Positions 44,736-55,029 of a stretch of 64,000 nt of DNA are shown here, piece after piece. Numbering within the stretch: the stretch's first letter is position 1; each line of letters begins with the position of its first letter. The stretch is from CAMLFJ01 sp035524955. Its GTDB lineage: Bacteria > Methylomirabilota > Methylomirabilia > Rokubacteriales > CSP1-6. The stretch lies in the NCBI GenBank assembly GCA_035524955.1, contig DATLFG010000073.1:1-64000 (forward strand), given 5' to 3'. The position numbers and the translations under genes were made by a program. The notes below the pieces were generated by a model, which worked only from the letters and a program-made list of their open reading frames with translations, was not told the origin of the DNA and did no database searches.

Positions 44736-44787
44736 CACGCGGGCATTCCCGCGAGGCGGCCCCGACGGGCGCGGTGAGCGCCCGGGA

Positions 44788-45444
44788 ATGAACATGGCGC
44801 GACGGTCCCCGTTCAAGATCCCCCGGATCCCGGAGATGACGGTGCGTCGCCTGTCCGTCTACACGCGAAGTCTCCAGCAGCTGGAAGAAGACGGCGTCAA
44901 GACCATCTCCTCCCAGGAGCTGGCGGAGCGCTTCAGCCTCAACTCGGCCCAGGTCCGGAAGGACCTCGCCTACTTCGGCGAGTTCGGAGTGCGCGGCATC
45001 GGCTATTACGTCTCCGGCCTCAAGGCCGAGCTCCAGCGCATCCTCGGGCTCGACCGCGAATGGCAGGTGGCGCTGGTGGGCTTCGGCAACCTCGGCTCCG
45101 CCCTCTTCCACTACAAGGGGTTCGCCCGCCAGGGCTTCCGCATCTCCACGATCTTCGACGAGGATCCGGCCAAGTGGGGCAAGGTGGTGGACGGCGTCAC
45201 CATCCAGTCCATGGAGGATCTGCCTCGCGAGGCCAAGGCGCGCAACCTCCAGATCGCGATCGTGGCGGTGCCCGGGGAGTCCGCCCAGGTGGTCACCGAG
45301 AAGCTGGTGGCGGCGGGGATCAAGACCATCCTCAACTTCGCGCCGGGTCGGATCAAGGCGGGCAAGGACGTCCGCCTGAAGAACGTGGACCTGGCCATCG
45401 AGCTGGAGACGCTCTCCTTCTATCTGGCCCAGGGGTCACGTTGA
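44788..45444 (+). CDS. rex: Redox-sensing transcriptional repressor Rex
   Basis: NADH/NAD+-sensing repressor (218 aa) of respiratory and fermentative genes. N-terminal winged helix (TVRRLSVYTRSLQQLEEDGV and SSQELAERFSLNSAQVRKDL), then a Rossmann domain with VALVGFGNLGSALFHYKGF and a C-terminal swapped helix (ELETLSFYLAQGSR). It sits between ATP synthase genes and mfd. I found no clear TTGTGAAN4TTCACAA operator in the window, so its targets are not visible. Confidence 0.95.
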   Translation: MNMARRSPFKIPRIPEMTVRRLSVYTRSLQQLEEDGVKTISSQELAERFSLNSAQVRKDLAYFGEFGVRGIGYYVSGLKAELQRILGLDREWQVALVGFGNLGSALFHYKGFARQGFRISTIFDEDPAKWGKVVDGVTIQSMEDLPREAKARNLQIAIVAVPGESAQVVTEKLVAAGIKTILNFAPGRIKAGKDVRLKNVDLAIELETLSFYLAQGSR

Positions 45445-45466
45445 CCTCGGAGGGGGGCTGCGGGAG

Positions 45467-45485
45467 GCGCGGGCGGAGCCCGCGC
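45467..45485. terminator. Hairpin between rex and mfd
   Basis: GCGCGGGC, loop GGA, GCCCGCGC: an 8-bp perfect GC stem in the 82-base gap after rex. No T tract. Confidence 0.35.
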
Positions 45486-45574
45486 GGGAGGGGGACCGTC
45501 CTCGTCACGCTCATCGGCTCCCGAATTTGACGCCGCTCGCCGCGGGTGGTACCTCTGATCTGCTGTCGTCCGTG

Positions 45575-48500
45575 ATGACCGTGCCTGCCGGATCGGTTCT
45601 GTCCCGCTGGGCCGCGCTCGAAGAGCTCCTCGCGGCCCTGACCAGGGGAGCACCCTGCCTGCGGGCCGACGGCCTCCGCGGCTCCTCGCGATCCCTGGTG
45701 GTGGCGGCGCTCCTCCAGCGCACCGGCCGGCCGATCCTCCTGCTCGCCCCGGGCCCCTCGCCGCGTCACCGGATGGCGCAGGACGCCGCCTTCTTCGTGT
45801 CCTCTCTCTCGGGCGGCCCCGCCGCGGGCGGCGACGACGGCGAGGCCGGCCGCGTGCTCGAGTTCCCGTCGGGCACCGGGGCCTCCTGGCGCGGCAAGCG
45901 CCATCGCGAGCCCGACGCCGAGCGCGCGCTCTGCTGCCGGCGCCTGCTCGACGGCGACGCGGTGGTGATCGTGGCCACGCCCTCCGGGCTCTCGGAGCCG
46001 GTGCCGCCGCCCTCCGCCTTCAAGCGTCGCACGTTCAGCTTGACGGTGGGGGAGAGCAGCGACCGGGAGATCCTGCTCGAGCTGCTCGAGGCGGCCGGCT
46101 ACGAGCGCGTCGAGACCGTGATGGAGGTCGGGCAGTGGAGCGTGCGCGGCGGTATCGTGGACATCTTCTCCCCCACCCACGAGCGGCCGGTGCGCGCCGA
46201 GTTCGTCGGAGACGAGGTGGAGTCCCTGCGCGTCTTCGATCCCACCACCCAGCGCTCGATCGCCTCGCTCGGCGAGCTGACCGTGCTGCCGCTGGGCTCG
46301 AAGGACGCGGCGCCGGTCACCCTGGTGGACTACCTGCCGACCGGGACGCTGGTGGTGCTGGAGGATCCCGCGTTGCTGGAGGCGCCGCCGGACGACGCCC
46401 CCTCGGCGGCCCCGCTCGCCTCCGTGCTCGAGCGCTTCCAGCGCCTCGAGCTGCCGCTGCTCCAGCGCGACGAGGGCGCGGGGCCACGCGTCCCGATGGG
46501 CGTCCGATCGATCGGCGGCTACCGCGGCCAGTTCAAGGCGCTGGCCGGCGAGATCCGCACCTGGCGGGGCGAAGGCTTCACGGTACGCCTGGTGGTGGAC
46601 GACGAGCGGCAGCGCGAGCGGCTGCGCCAGATGCTGGCCGAGCACGACCTCGAGCCGTGGCCGGAGGGGACCCTCTGGAGCCAGGAAGGCCTCGCGGTGA
46701 TCGTGGGCGAGTGCGCGGCGGGGTTCCAGATCCCGGCGCTGGGCCTCATCGTGCTCTGCGAGGAGGAGATCTTCGGGGCTCAGCGCCGCCGCCTCCGCCG
46801 CCCCCTCTTCCAGCGCGGCGCGGCCATGGCTTCGTTCAACGACCTGGCCGCCAACGACCTGGTGGTGCACGAGCAGCACGGCATCGGCCGCTACCACGGC
46901 CTCCGCACGCTCTCCTCCGAGGGGCACGACGCCGACTTCCTGCTGCTGGAGTACGCCGACGGCGGCCGGCTCTACCTGCCCGTCGAGCGGTTGGATCTGA
47001 TCTCCAAGTACATGGGCGCGCCCGAGGGCGCGGCGCGGCTCGACCGGCTCGGGGGCGGCGCGTGGCAGCGCCTGAAGGAATCGGTGCGGGCCGCGCTGCG
47101 CGACATGGCGGAGGCCCTCCTCAAGCTCTATGCGACGCGCTCGGTCGCCGAGCGGCCACACTTCTCGGACGACACGCCCTGGCAGGGCGAGTTCGAGGCC
47201 GCCTTCCGCTTCGAGGAGACGCCGGACCAGCTCCGCGCGATCGAGGACGTGAAGACCGACATGGTCGGCACCCGGCCGATGGACCGCCTGGTGGCCGGCG
47301 ACGTCGGCTACGGCAAGACGGAAGTCGCACTCCGCGCCGCGTTCAAGGCGGTGGCGGACGGCCGCCAGGTGGCGGTGCTCGTACCCACCACCGTGCTGGC
47401 CCAGCAGCACTACAACACGTTCGCGGAGCGCTTCGGGCCGTTCCCGGCCCGGGTCGAGCTGCTCTCGCGCTTCCGCAGTCCGAAGGAGCAGAAGCAGGTG
47501 GTGGCGGGGCTCGCGGCCGGCGCGGTGGACGTGGTGGTCGGCACGCACCGCCTCCTGTCCAAGGACGTGTCGTTCAAGAACCTCGGGCTCCTGGTGGTGG
47601 ACGAGGAGCATCGCTTCGGCGTCTCCCACAAGGAGCGGCTCAAGCAGCTCCGCACCTCGGTCGACGTGCTGACGCTCACCGCTACCCCGATTCCGCGCAC
47701 GCTGCACATGGCGCTCTCGGGGGTGCGCGACCTCTCGGTGATCGAGACGCCGCCGCTCGACCGGCTGCCGGTGGAGACCGCGGTCACCGCGTTCAGCCGC
47801 GGGGTGATCAAGGAGGCCATCGAGCGGGAGCTGAACCGGGGCGGGCAGGTCTTCTTCGTCCACAACCGCATCCAGTCGCTGGCCTCCATGACCACCTTCA
47901 TCAAGAGCCTGGTCCCCGAGGCCCGGGTGGTCATGGGGCACGGCCAGATGGCGGAGCGGGAGCTGGAGAGCGTGATGGTCAAGTTCGTGGACGGCCAGGC
48001 CGACGTCCTGGTGTCCACCGCCATCGTGGAATCGGGCCTGGACATCCCGGCCTCGAACACGATAATCATCAACCGGGCCGACCGCTTCGGCCTGGCCCAG
48101 CTCTACCAGCTCCGGGGGCGGGTGGGCCGGGAGCGCCAGCAGGCCTACGCCTACCTCCTGGTGCCCGCGGACGGGCGGGTGGACGAGACGGCCCAGCGGC
48201 GGCTGCGGGTGATCGAGGAGTCCACCGAGCTCGGGGCGGGGCTCCGGCTGGCCATGCGGGATCTGGAGATCCGGGGCACCGGCAACCTCCTGGGAGCCGC
48301 CCAGCACGGGCATATCGCCGCCGTCGGATTCGATCTTTATAGCAAGCTCCTCGCGGAGGCCGTGAGAGACTTGAAGGGCGAAGCGGCGGCCGAGCGCGTC
48401 GACCCGGTGATCTCGGCGGACGTGGAAGCGCTCCTGCCCGAGGCGTACGTCCCCGAGGTGAATCAGCGTCTGGCGCTCTACAAGCGGCTGGCGGAGATCG

Positions 48501-48832
48501 AGCGGCCCGAGGACGTCGCCGACGCGCGCGCGGAGCTGACCGACCGCTACGGTCCGCCGCCGCCCGCGGTGGAGGGGCTGCTGGACGTGGTGGGGCTCCG
48601 GGTGGCCGCCCGCGCGCTCGGGATCGAGCGGGTGGAGGCGGGTGGCGGGCGCGCGCTTCTGACGTTTTCCGCGTCGACGCCGGTCACGCCCTCGACGATG
48701 CTCAAGACGATCGCGGCCAGCCGCGGCGCTCTCAAGTTGAGAAAGGAGTATACGGTGGAAGCGCGGATCCCTGCCGGGCCCTGGCCTGCGGTGCGCGACG
48801 CCCTCGCGACGCTGCTGGATTCCCTTCGGTGA
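45575..48832 (+). CDS. mfd: Transcription-repair coupling factor Mfd
   Basis: ATP-dependent translocase (1085 aa) that removes stalled RNA polymerase and recruits UvrA. Domain order: UvrB-like N-terminal domains (to about 340), the RNA polymerase-interacting domain (FNDLAANDLVVHEQHGIGRY), RecG-like helicase with Walker A GDVGYGKTEVAL and DEEH (VVDEEHRFGV), LTATPIPRTL, VESGLDIPASNTIIINRADR, the TRG motif region (LYQLRGRVGRERQQAYAYLL) and the C-terminal UvrA-binding-mask domain. The ATG at 45575 is chosen; a TTG at 45527 would add 16 residues. Neither start has a clear ribosome site. Confidence 0.94.
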   Translation: MTVPAGSVLSRWAALEELLAALTRGAPCLRADGLRGSSRSLVVAALLQRTGRPILLLAPGPSPRHRMAQDAAFFVSSLSGGPAAGGDDGEAGRVLEFPSGTGASWRGKRHREPDAERALCCRRLLDGDAVVIVATPSGLSEPVPPPSAFKRRTFSLTVGESSDREILLELLEAAGYERVETVMEVGQWSVRGGIVDIFSPTHERPVRAEFVGDEVESLRVFDPTTQRSIASLGELTVLPLGSKDAAPVTLVDYLPTGTLVVLEDPALLEAPPDDAPSAAPLASVLERFQRLELPLLQRDEGAGPRVPMGVRSIGGYRGQFKALAGEIRTWRGEGFTVRLVVDDERQRERLRQMLAEHDLEPWPEGTLWSQEGLAVIVGECAAGFQIPALGLIVLCEEEIFGAQRRRLRRPLFQRGAAMASFNDLAANDLVVHEQHGIGRYHGLRTLSSEGHDADFLLLEYADGGRLYLPVERLDLISKYMGAPEGAARLDRLGGGAWQRLKESVRAALRDMAEALLKLYATRSVAERPHFSDDTPWQGEFEAAFRFEETPDQLRAIEDVKTDMVGTRPMDRLVAGDVGYGKTEVALRAAFKAVADGRQVAVLVPTTVLAQQHYNTFAERFGPFPARVELLSRFRSPKEQKQVVAGLAAGAVDVVVGTHRLLSKDVSFKNLGLLVVDEEHRFGVSHKERLKQLRTSVDVLTLTATPIPRTLHMALSGVRDLSVIETPPLDRLPVETAVTAFSRGVIKEAIERELNRGGQVFFVHNRIQSLASMTTFIKSLVPEARVVMGHGQMAERELESVMVKFVDGQADVLVSTAIVESGLDIPASNTIIINRADRFGLAQLYQLRGRVGRERQQAYAYLLVPADGRVDETAQRRLRVIEESTELGAGLRLAMRDLEIRGTGNLLGAAQHGHIAAVGFDLYSKLLAEAVRDLKGEAAAERVDPVISADVEALLPEAYVPEVNQRLALYKRLAEIERPEDVADARAELTDRYGPPPPAVEGLLDVVGLRVAARALGIERVEAGGGRALLTFSASTPVTPSTMLKTIAASRGALKLRKEYTVEARIPAGPWPAVRDALATLLDSLR

Positions 48833-49911
48833 GGCCGCGCGGGGTCGCGGCCGTCGCCCTGCTCCTACTCTCCCTCGCGGTCTCGGGCTGCTCGATCCCG
48901 ACCTGGATGCCCCTGATCGGCAAGAGCAAGGCGGCGACGCCGGCGGAGGCGCCCAGCGCGCAGCCGCCCGCCTCCGCGCCAATCCTGACCTCGCGGGATC
49001 AGCTCCACGCCTCGGATGACGTGGTGGACCGCGTGATCTGCGTGGTGAACAACGACGCGATCACCCAGTACGAGCTCGACGAGGCCGAGCTCTACTACCT
49101 GGCCGAGACGCGGGAGCGGCCCGCCGAGGGTGAGGCGCGCAAGGCGCTGCGCGGCCGGCTGCTGCAGACCCTGATCGAGAACCGGATCCAGCTCCAGCAG
49201 GCCGAGCGGGAGAAGGTGGTGGTGGAGGAGGCGGAGCTCGCCGAGGCCCTCGGCGAGATCATGACGAAGCTCAAGGCCAAGGACGAGGCCGAGTTCGAGG
49301 CGATGATCAAGACGCAGGGCCTCACCCTGGAAGGCGTCAGGAAGCGGATGCGCGAGCAGCTCATGGTGCAGCGGGTGGTCCGCCGGAAGGTCGCCCTCCG
49401 GATCTCGGTCACCGAGCAGGAGATCGACAAGTACCTCGTGGAGAACCGGGACAAGCTCGAGACCGGCCTCACCTTCGGAGCGCGGCACATCCTGGTGGCG
49501 CCCGACCCGGTCAAGGGCGAGGAGGGATGGACGGCGGCGCGACTTCGGGCCGACGAGATCTACGGGTACCTGCTCGAGGGGCAGGACTTCATCGAGGTGG
49601 CCAAGAAGTACTCGGCCGATCCGTCCGGCAAGGACGGCGGCTCGCTCGGCAGTCTCAAGCGCGGCGAGCTGGCCCAGGACATCGAGGACGCGATCCTGCG
49701 TCTCACCCCGGGTGAGGCCTCGACCCCGTTCCGCTCGCCGCTCGGCTATCACATCTTCCGCCTCGACTCGCGCGACACCCTCACCGGAGAAGCGCTCGTG
49801 CAGGTGCGCGGTCAGATCCGCGAGATCCTCTACCGCCAGAAGTACGACACGCGGCTGAAGGACTGGCTCGTGGAGATCAAGCAGCGCGCGATCATCGATA
49901 TCCGTATGTGA
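48829..49911 (+). CDS. SurA/PpiC-like peptidyl-prolyl isomerase lipoprotein
   Basis: Envelope chaperone/isomerase (360 aa). It has a lipobox signal peptide (ALLLLSLAVSGC), a SurA N-terminal domain (VVDRVICVVNNDAITQYELD and onward), a linker helix region and one parvulin domain (about 220-320: GARHILVAPDP, FIEVAKKYSADPSGKDGGSL, GYHIFRLDSRD). GTG start overlaps the mfd stop. It probably assists outer-membrane protein folding. Anchoring as a lipoprotein, rather than soluble SurA, fits non-proteobacterial versions. Confidence 0.9.
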   Translation: MRPRGVAAVALLLLSLAVSGCSIPTWMPLIGKSKAATPAEAPSAQPPASAPILTSRDQLHASDDVVDRVICVVNNDAITQYELDEAELYYLAETRERPAEGEARKALRGRLLQTLIENRIQLQQAEREKVVVEEAELAEALGEIMTKLKAKDEAEFEAMIKTQGLTLEGVRKRMREQLMVQRVVRRKVALRISVTEQEIDKYLVENRDKLETGLTFGARHILVAPDPVKGEEGWTAARLRADEIYGYLLEGQDFIEVAKKYSADPSGKDGGSLGSLKRGELAQDIEDAILRLTPGEASTPFRSPLGYHIFRLDSRDTLTGEALVQVRGQIREILYRQKYDTRLKDWLVEIKQRAIIDIRM

Positions 49912-49919
49912 AATCAGGG

Positions 49920-49949
49920 TTGACAGGGCCGGAAGCCGTGTGGGACAGT
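49920..49949 (+). promoter_or_regulatory. Promoter candidate in the rho leader
   Basis: TTGACA (49920-49925), 18-base spacer, GACAGT (49944-49949). The 220-bp gap before rho would then give an untranslated leader of about 175 bases, which suits the known autoregulation of rho. Confidence 0.4.
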
Positions 49950-50131
49950 TGTGTGCGAAGCACGGCAGCCAACCTGCTAGAGAGACCTGTACACACGCAA
50001 CCCCCCGGGAGACGACCATCTCTTCTTCAGAGCGTAGCCCGAAGCGTCCCTCGCCGAAGCCGTCTGCCGCCCCCGTCGAGCCACCCACTCCGACGGAGCC
50101 CGGCGGGGCGGTCGCTGCAGGAGGAAAGCGG

Positions 50132-51385
50132 ATGAACCTGTCCGAGCTCAAGGACAAGACCATCACCGAACTCAACAACGTCGCCAAGGAGCTCGGGGTC
50201 CAGGGCACCAGCGGTCTTCGCAAGCAGGACCTGATCTTCAAGATCCTGCAGGGGCAGGCCGAGCGCGACGGGCTCATCTTCGCGGAGGGCGTGCTCGAGG
50301 TGCTACCCGACGGGTTCGGCTTCCTCCGCGCGCCGGACTACAACTACCTGCCGGGCCCCGACGACATCTACGTCTCGCCTTCGCAGATCCGGCGCTTCGA
50401 CCTGCGCACCGGCGACACCATCTCCGGCCAGGTGCGGCCTCCCAAGGACAGCGAGCGCTACTTCGCGCTGCTCAAGGTCGAGGCGATCAACTTCGAGACG
50501 CCGGAGCAGGCGCGCGACAAGACGCTCTTCGACAACCTGACCCCGCTCTACCCGATGGAGCGGATCCGGCTCGAGCACGACTCGGACAACCTGACCACGC
50601 GCGCCATGGATCTGCTCTGCCCGATCGGCAAGGGCCAGCGCGGCCTCATCGTGGCGGCGCCGCGTACCGGCAAAACCGTGCTGCTGCAGAACCTCGCCAA
50701 CGCGATCGCCAAGAACCACCCTGAGGTGTACCTGATCGTGCTGCTCATCGACGAGCGGCCGGAAGAGGTCACCGACATGCAGCGCTCGGTGAAGGGCGAG
50801 GTCATCTCCTCCACCTTCGACGAGCCGCCGCAGCGGCACGTGCAGGTGGCGGACATGGTGATCGAGAAGGCCAAGCGTCTCGTCGAGCACAAGCGAGACG
50901 TCGTGATCCTGCTCGACTCGATCACCCGCTTCGCCCGCGCCCACAACGCGGTCATCCCGTCCTCCGGCAAGGTGCTCTCGGGCGGTCTCGACGCCAACGC
51001 GCTCCAGCGGCCCCGCCGGTTCTTCGCGGCGGCCCGGAACGTGGAGGAAGGCGGCTCGCTCACCATCATGGCCACCGCCCTCGTCGACACCGGCTCCCGG
51101 ATGGACGACGTGATCTTCGAGGAGTTCAAGGGCACCGGCAACATGGAGGTGCACCTGGACCGGCGCCTCATGGACAAGCGGATCTTCCCGACCATCAACA
51201 TCGAGCAGACCGGCACCCGGAAGGAAGAGCTGCTGCTGGAGAAAGACGAGCTCCAGAAGGTCTGGCTGCTCCGCAAAGCCCTGTCCCAGCTCAACCCGGT
51301 CGAGGCCATGGAGCTGCTGCTCGACAAGCTCAAAATGACCAAGAGTAACAAGGACTTCCTGAACCAGATGAACCAGCTGGCGTAA
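50132..51385 (+). CDS. rho: Transcription termination factor Rho
   Basis: Hexameric RNA helicase (417 aa). N-terminal domain (MNLSELKDKTITELNNVAKE, then GLRKQDLIFKILQGQ), cold-shock-like RNA-binding domain (GFGFLRAPDYNYLPGPDDIY), then the ATPase: Walker A VAAPRTGKTVLLQ, LIDERPEEVTDM, the Q and R loop region LSGGLDANALQRPRRFFAAA, and DRRLMDKRIFP. The ATG at 50132 has AGGAGG 7 bases upstream and gives the standard length; an open frame upstream would add 64 non-conserved residues. Confidence 0.96.
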   Translation: MNLSELKDKTITELNNVAKELGVQGTSGLRKQDLIFKILQGQAERDGLIFAEGVLEVLPDGFGFLRAPDYNYLPGPDDIYVSPSQIRRFDLRTGDTISGQVRPPKDSERYFALLKVEAINFETPEQARDKTLFDNLTPLYPMERIRLEHDSDNLTTRAMDLLCPIGKGQRGLIVAAPRTGKTVLLQNLANAIAKNHPEVYLIVLLIDERPEEVTDMQRSVKGEVISSTFDEPPQRHVQVADMVIEKAKRLVEHKRDVVILLDSITRFARAHNAVIPSSGKVLSGGLDANALQRPRRFFAAARNVEEGGSLTIMATALVDTGSRMDDVIFEEFKGTGNMEVHLDRRLMDKRIFPTINIEQTGTRKEELLLEKDELQKVWLLRKALSQLNPVEAMELLLDKLKMTKSNKDFLNQMNQLA

Positions 51386-51394
51386 GCCGGATTT

Positions 51395-51423
51395 TTGCCT
51401 TTTCACGCCCGCCCTGCTATTCT
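51395..51423 (+). promoter_or_regulatory. Promoter candidate for rpmE
   Basis: TTGCCT (51395-51400), 17-base spacer, TATTCT (51418-51423), about 20 bases before the rpmE ribosome site. Confidence 0.5.
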
Positions 51424-51448
51424 CTAAGATCCATCGAGGAGGTGCGCC

Positions 51449-51664
51449 GTGAAGGCTGGCATTCATCCGGAATACGTCGATACGACGATCACCTGTAACT
51501 GCGGGGAAGTCATCCACACCCGCTCCACCGTGCCGACCATCAAGGTGGAGGTCTGCTCCAAGTGTCATCCCTTCTTCACCGGGAAGCAGCGGTTCCTGGA
51601 CACCGCGGGACGAGTCGAGCGCTTCCAGCAGAAGTACAAGAGGAAGAAGATCACCGAGGGGTAG
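51449..51664 (+). CDS. rpmE: 50S ribosomal protein L31 (zinc type)
   Basis: Ribosomal protein (71 aa) bridging the subunits. It has MKAGIHPEYVDTTITCNCGE and SKCHPFFTGKQRFLDTAGRV. The four zinc cysteines (TCNC and VCSKC) are kept, so this is the C+ form. GTG start with GAGGAGGTGCGCC. Confidence 0.96.
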   Translation: MKAGIHPEYVDTTITCNCGEVIHTRSTVPTIKVEVCSKCHPFFTGKQRFLDTAGRVERFQQKYKRKKITEG

Positions 51665-51776
51665 CGCCCGGCTCGGCGCCGCGCCGCGCTCCGGGCCGCA
51701 GATCCCGCATCCGATACTCGGTCGTTTCCAGCCGCGGCGGCGCCATCGTCCGGGTTTCACTCCCTGAGCCGCCCCC

Positions 51777-52847
51777 ATGTTCGACAAGCTTCGGCAGATC
51801 GAAGAGCGTTACGGCGAGCTGAACCGCTCGCTGTCCGATCCACAGGTGATCGGGCAGCCCGCGGTCTACGCCAAGACCGCCAAAGCCGCGGCCGACCTGG
51901 CCGACACGGTGCAGAAGTTCGACGACTACAAGCGGGTGCTCGCGCGGGTCTCGGAGGCGCGCCACATCCTGGCCGAGGACGCCGACCGAGAGATGCGCGA
52001 CCTGGCCCAGGCCGAGATCGACGAGCTGACCGCGCGGCAGGCCAAGATCGAGGAGGAGCTGCGGAGCCTGCTCATCCGGCGCGATCCCAACGACGACAAG
52101 AACGTCTTCCTGGAGATCCGGGCCGGGGCGGGGGGTGACGAGGCCGGCCTCTTCGCGGCCGACCTGTTCCGCATGTACACCAAGTACGCGGAGCGGCAGC
52201 GCTGGAAGTTGGAGGTCATCGACAGCCACCCCACCGGCGTGGGCGGGCTCAAGGAAGTCGTGGCGCTGGTGCAGGGGCGCGGGGCGTGGAGCCGGCTCAA
52301 GTACGAGCGGGGCGTGCACCGCGTGCAGCGCGTGCCCGCCACCGAGTCGAGCGGGCGCATCCACACCTCGACCGTGACGGTGGCGGTGCTGCCGGAGGCG
52401 GAGGACGTGGACGTGAAGGTGGACGAGAAGGACATCGAGGTGGACGTTTACCGCTCCTCGGGTCCGGGTGGGCAGGGCGTCAACACCACCGACTCCGCGG
52501 TGCGGCTCACCCACCTGCCGACCGGGCTGGTCGTCACCTGCCAGGACGAGCGCTCGCAGATCAAGAACCGCGCGAAGGCCCTGCGGGTGCTGAAGGCCCG
52601 GCTGCTGGAGCGGGCGCAGGAGGAGCAGGCCGCCGCCATCGCGGCCGACCGGCGCAGCCAGGTCGGCACCGGCGAGCGCAGCGAGCGCATCCGCACCTAC
52701 AACTTCCCCCAGGGGCGGGTCAGCGATCACCGCATCAACCTCACGCTGCACCGACTCCCCGCCGTGCTCGAGGGCGATCTCGACGAGCTGATCGACGGCC
52801 TGCGCGATCGCGAGCAGAGCCAGAAGCTCGCGGAGAGCGTAACGTGA
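51777..52847 (+). CDS. prfA: Peptide chain release factor 1
   Basis: Class I release factor (356 aa) for UAA/UAG. The PxT-type codon-recognition region (RVPATESSGRIHTSTVTVAV) identifies RF1 rather than RF2 (SPF). The GGQ loop is SSGPGGQGVNTTDSAVRLTH, and GAGGDEAGLFAADLFRMY marks the preceding domain. It is coupled by a 4-bp overlap to prmC, its own methyltransferase. Confidence 0.96.
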   Translation: MFDKLRQIEERYGELNRSLSDPQVIGQPAVYAKTAKAAADLADTVQKFDDYKRVLARVSEARHILAEDADREMRDLAQAEIDELTARQAKIEEELRSLLIRRDPNDDKNVFLEIRAGAGGDEAGLFAADLFRMYTKYAERQRWKLEVIDSHPTGVGGLKEVVALVQGRGAWSRLKYERGVHRVQRVPATESSGRIHTSTVTVAVLPEAEDVDVKVDEKDIEVDVYRSSGPGGQGVNTTDSAVRLTHLPTGLVVTCQDERSQIKNRAKALRVLKARLLERAQEEQAAAIAADRRSQVGTGERSERIRTYNFPQGRVSDHRINLTLHRLPAVLEGDLDELIDGLRDREQSQKLAESVT

Positions 52848-53772
52848 TCGGGGTCGCCGCGGACTCGACCGTGACCGCGCTGCTCGGGCGCGCGGCCACC
52901 GCGCTCGAGAAGGCCGGGATCGAGCCGGCCCGCCCGGAGGCCGAGTGGCTCCTCGCCGGCCTCCTGGCCGTCGAGCGCTTCGCCCTCTACCTGGAGCCGG
53001 CGCGCCGGCTGACCGCGGGGGAGGCCTCCCGCTACCGAGAGCTGATCGAGCGCCGTGCCCGACGCGAGCCGCTCCAGTACCTGCTCGGCTGGGAGGACTT
53101 CCACGGCCTGCGCCTGGCCGTCACCCCCGACGTGCTGGTGCCGCGCCCGGAGACCGAGGGCCTGGTGGAGTGGGCGCTGGAGGTGCTCGCGGGCCGGCCG
53201 GACCCGGTGCTCGCCGACGTCGGCACCGGGTCCGGCGCCATCGCCTGCGCGCTCGCGTCGGCCCTGCCCCGCGCGGAGGTGCTGGCCGTCGAGGTGGCGG
53301 CGGGCGCCCTCGCGGTCGCCTCTCGCAACGTGCGCGCGCTCGGACTCTCCGAGCGGGTCCGGCTGCTCGCGGGCGATCTCTTCGCGCCGCTCGGCTCGCT
53401 GTGGGCGAGCCTCGACCTGGTGGTGGCCAACCCGCCGTACCTGCCGAGCGCGGTGATCGCGTCGCTGCCCCCCGAGGTGTCGCGGCACGAGCCGCGCGCC
53501 GCGCTGGACGGCGGCCCGGACGGCCTCGGGGTGATCCGACGCATCGTCGCGGGCGCGCCCCGCGTGCTCAAGCCGGCCGGGTGGCTGCTGATGGAGATCG
53601 GCGAGGAGCAGGCGGGCCCGCTCGCCTCGCTCATGGCCGCCGAAGGCTTCTCCGGGATCCGGGCCCGGCGGGATCTCAACGGCGTGGAGCGCTACATCGG
53701 CGGGCGCTGGGAAGATACCCGGACCACGCTCGCCGTCTGCGCCTCCGGCGCGGCGCGACGGGAGGGCTGCTG

Positions 53773-53773
<1 letters not shown>
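52844..53773 (+). CDS. prmC: Release factor glutamine methyltransferase PrmC
   Basis: SAM-dependent enzyme (309 aa) that methylates the GGQ glutamine of release factors. N-terminal helical domain (YLLGWEDFHGLRLAVTPDVL, VPRPETEGLVEWAL), then a SAM fold with VLADVGTGSGAIACAL and the catalytic NPPY motif (VVANPPYLPS). GTG at 52844 overlaps prfA. The C-terminal tail (TTLAVCASGAARREGC) extends past the usual end. Confidence 0.95.

Positions 53774-55025
<1,252 letters not shown>

Positions 55026-55029
<4 letters not shown>

Noticed and set aside
49940..50131. 64-residue N-terminal extension of Rho
   Set aside because: The ATG at 50132 has an ideal ribosome site and gives the standard 417-residue protein. 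The upstream residues are not Rho-like.
51777..52847. Release factor 2
   Set aside because: The PAT-type recognition region fits RF1, there is no SPF motif and no programmed frameshift.
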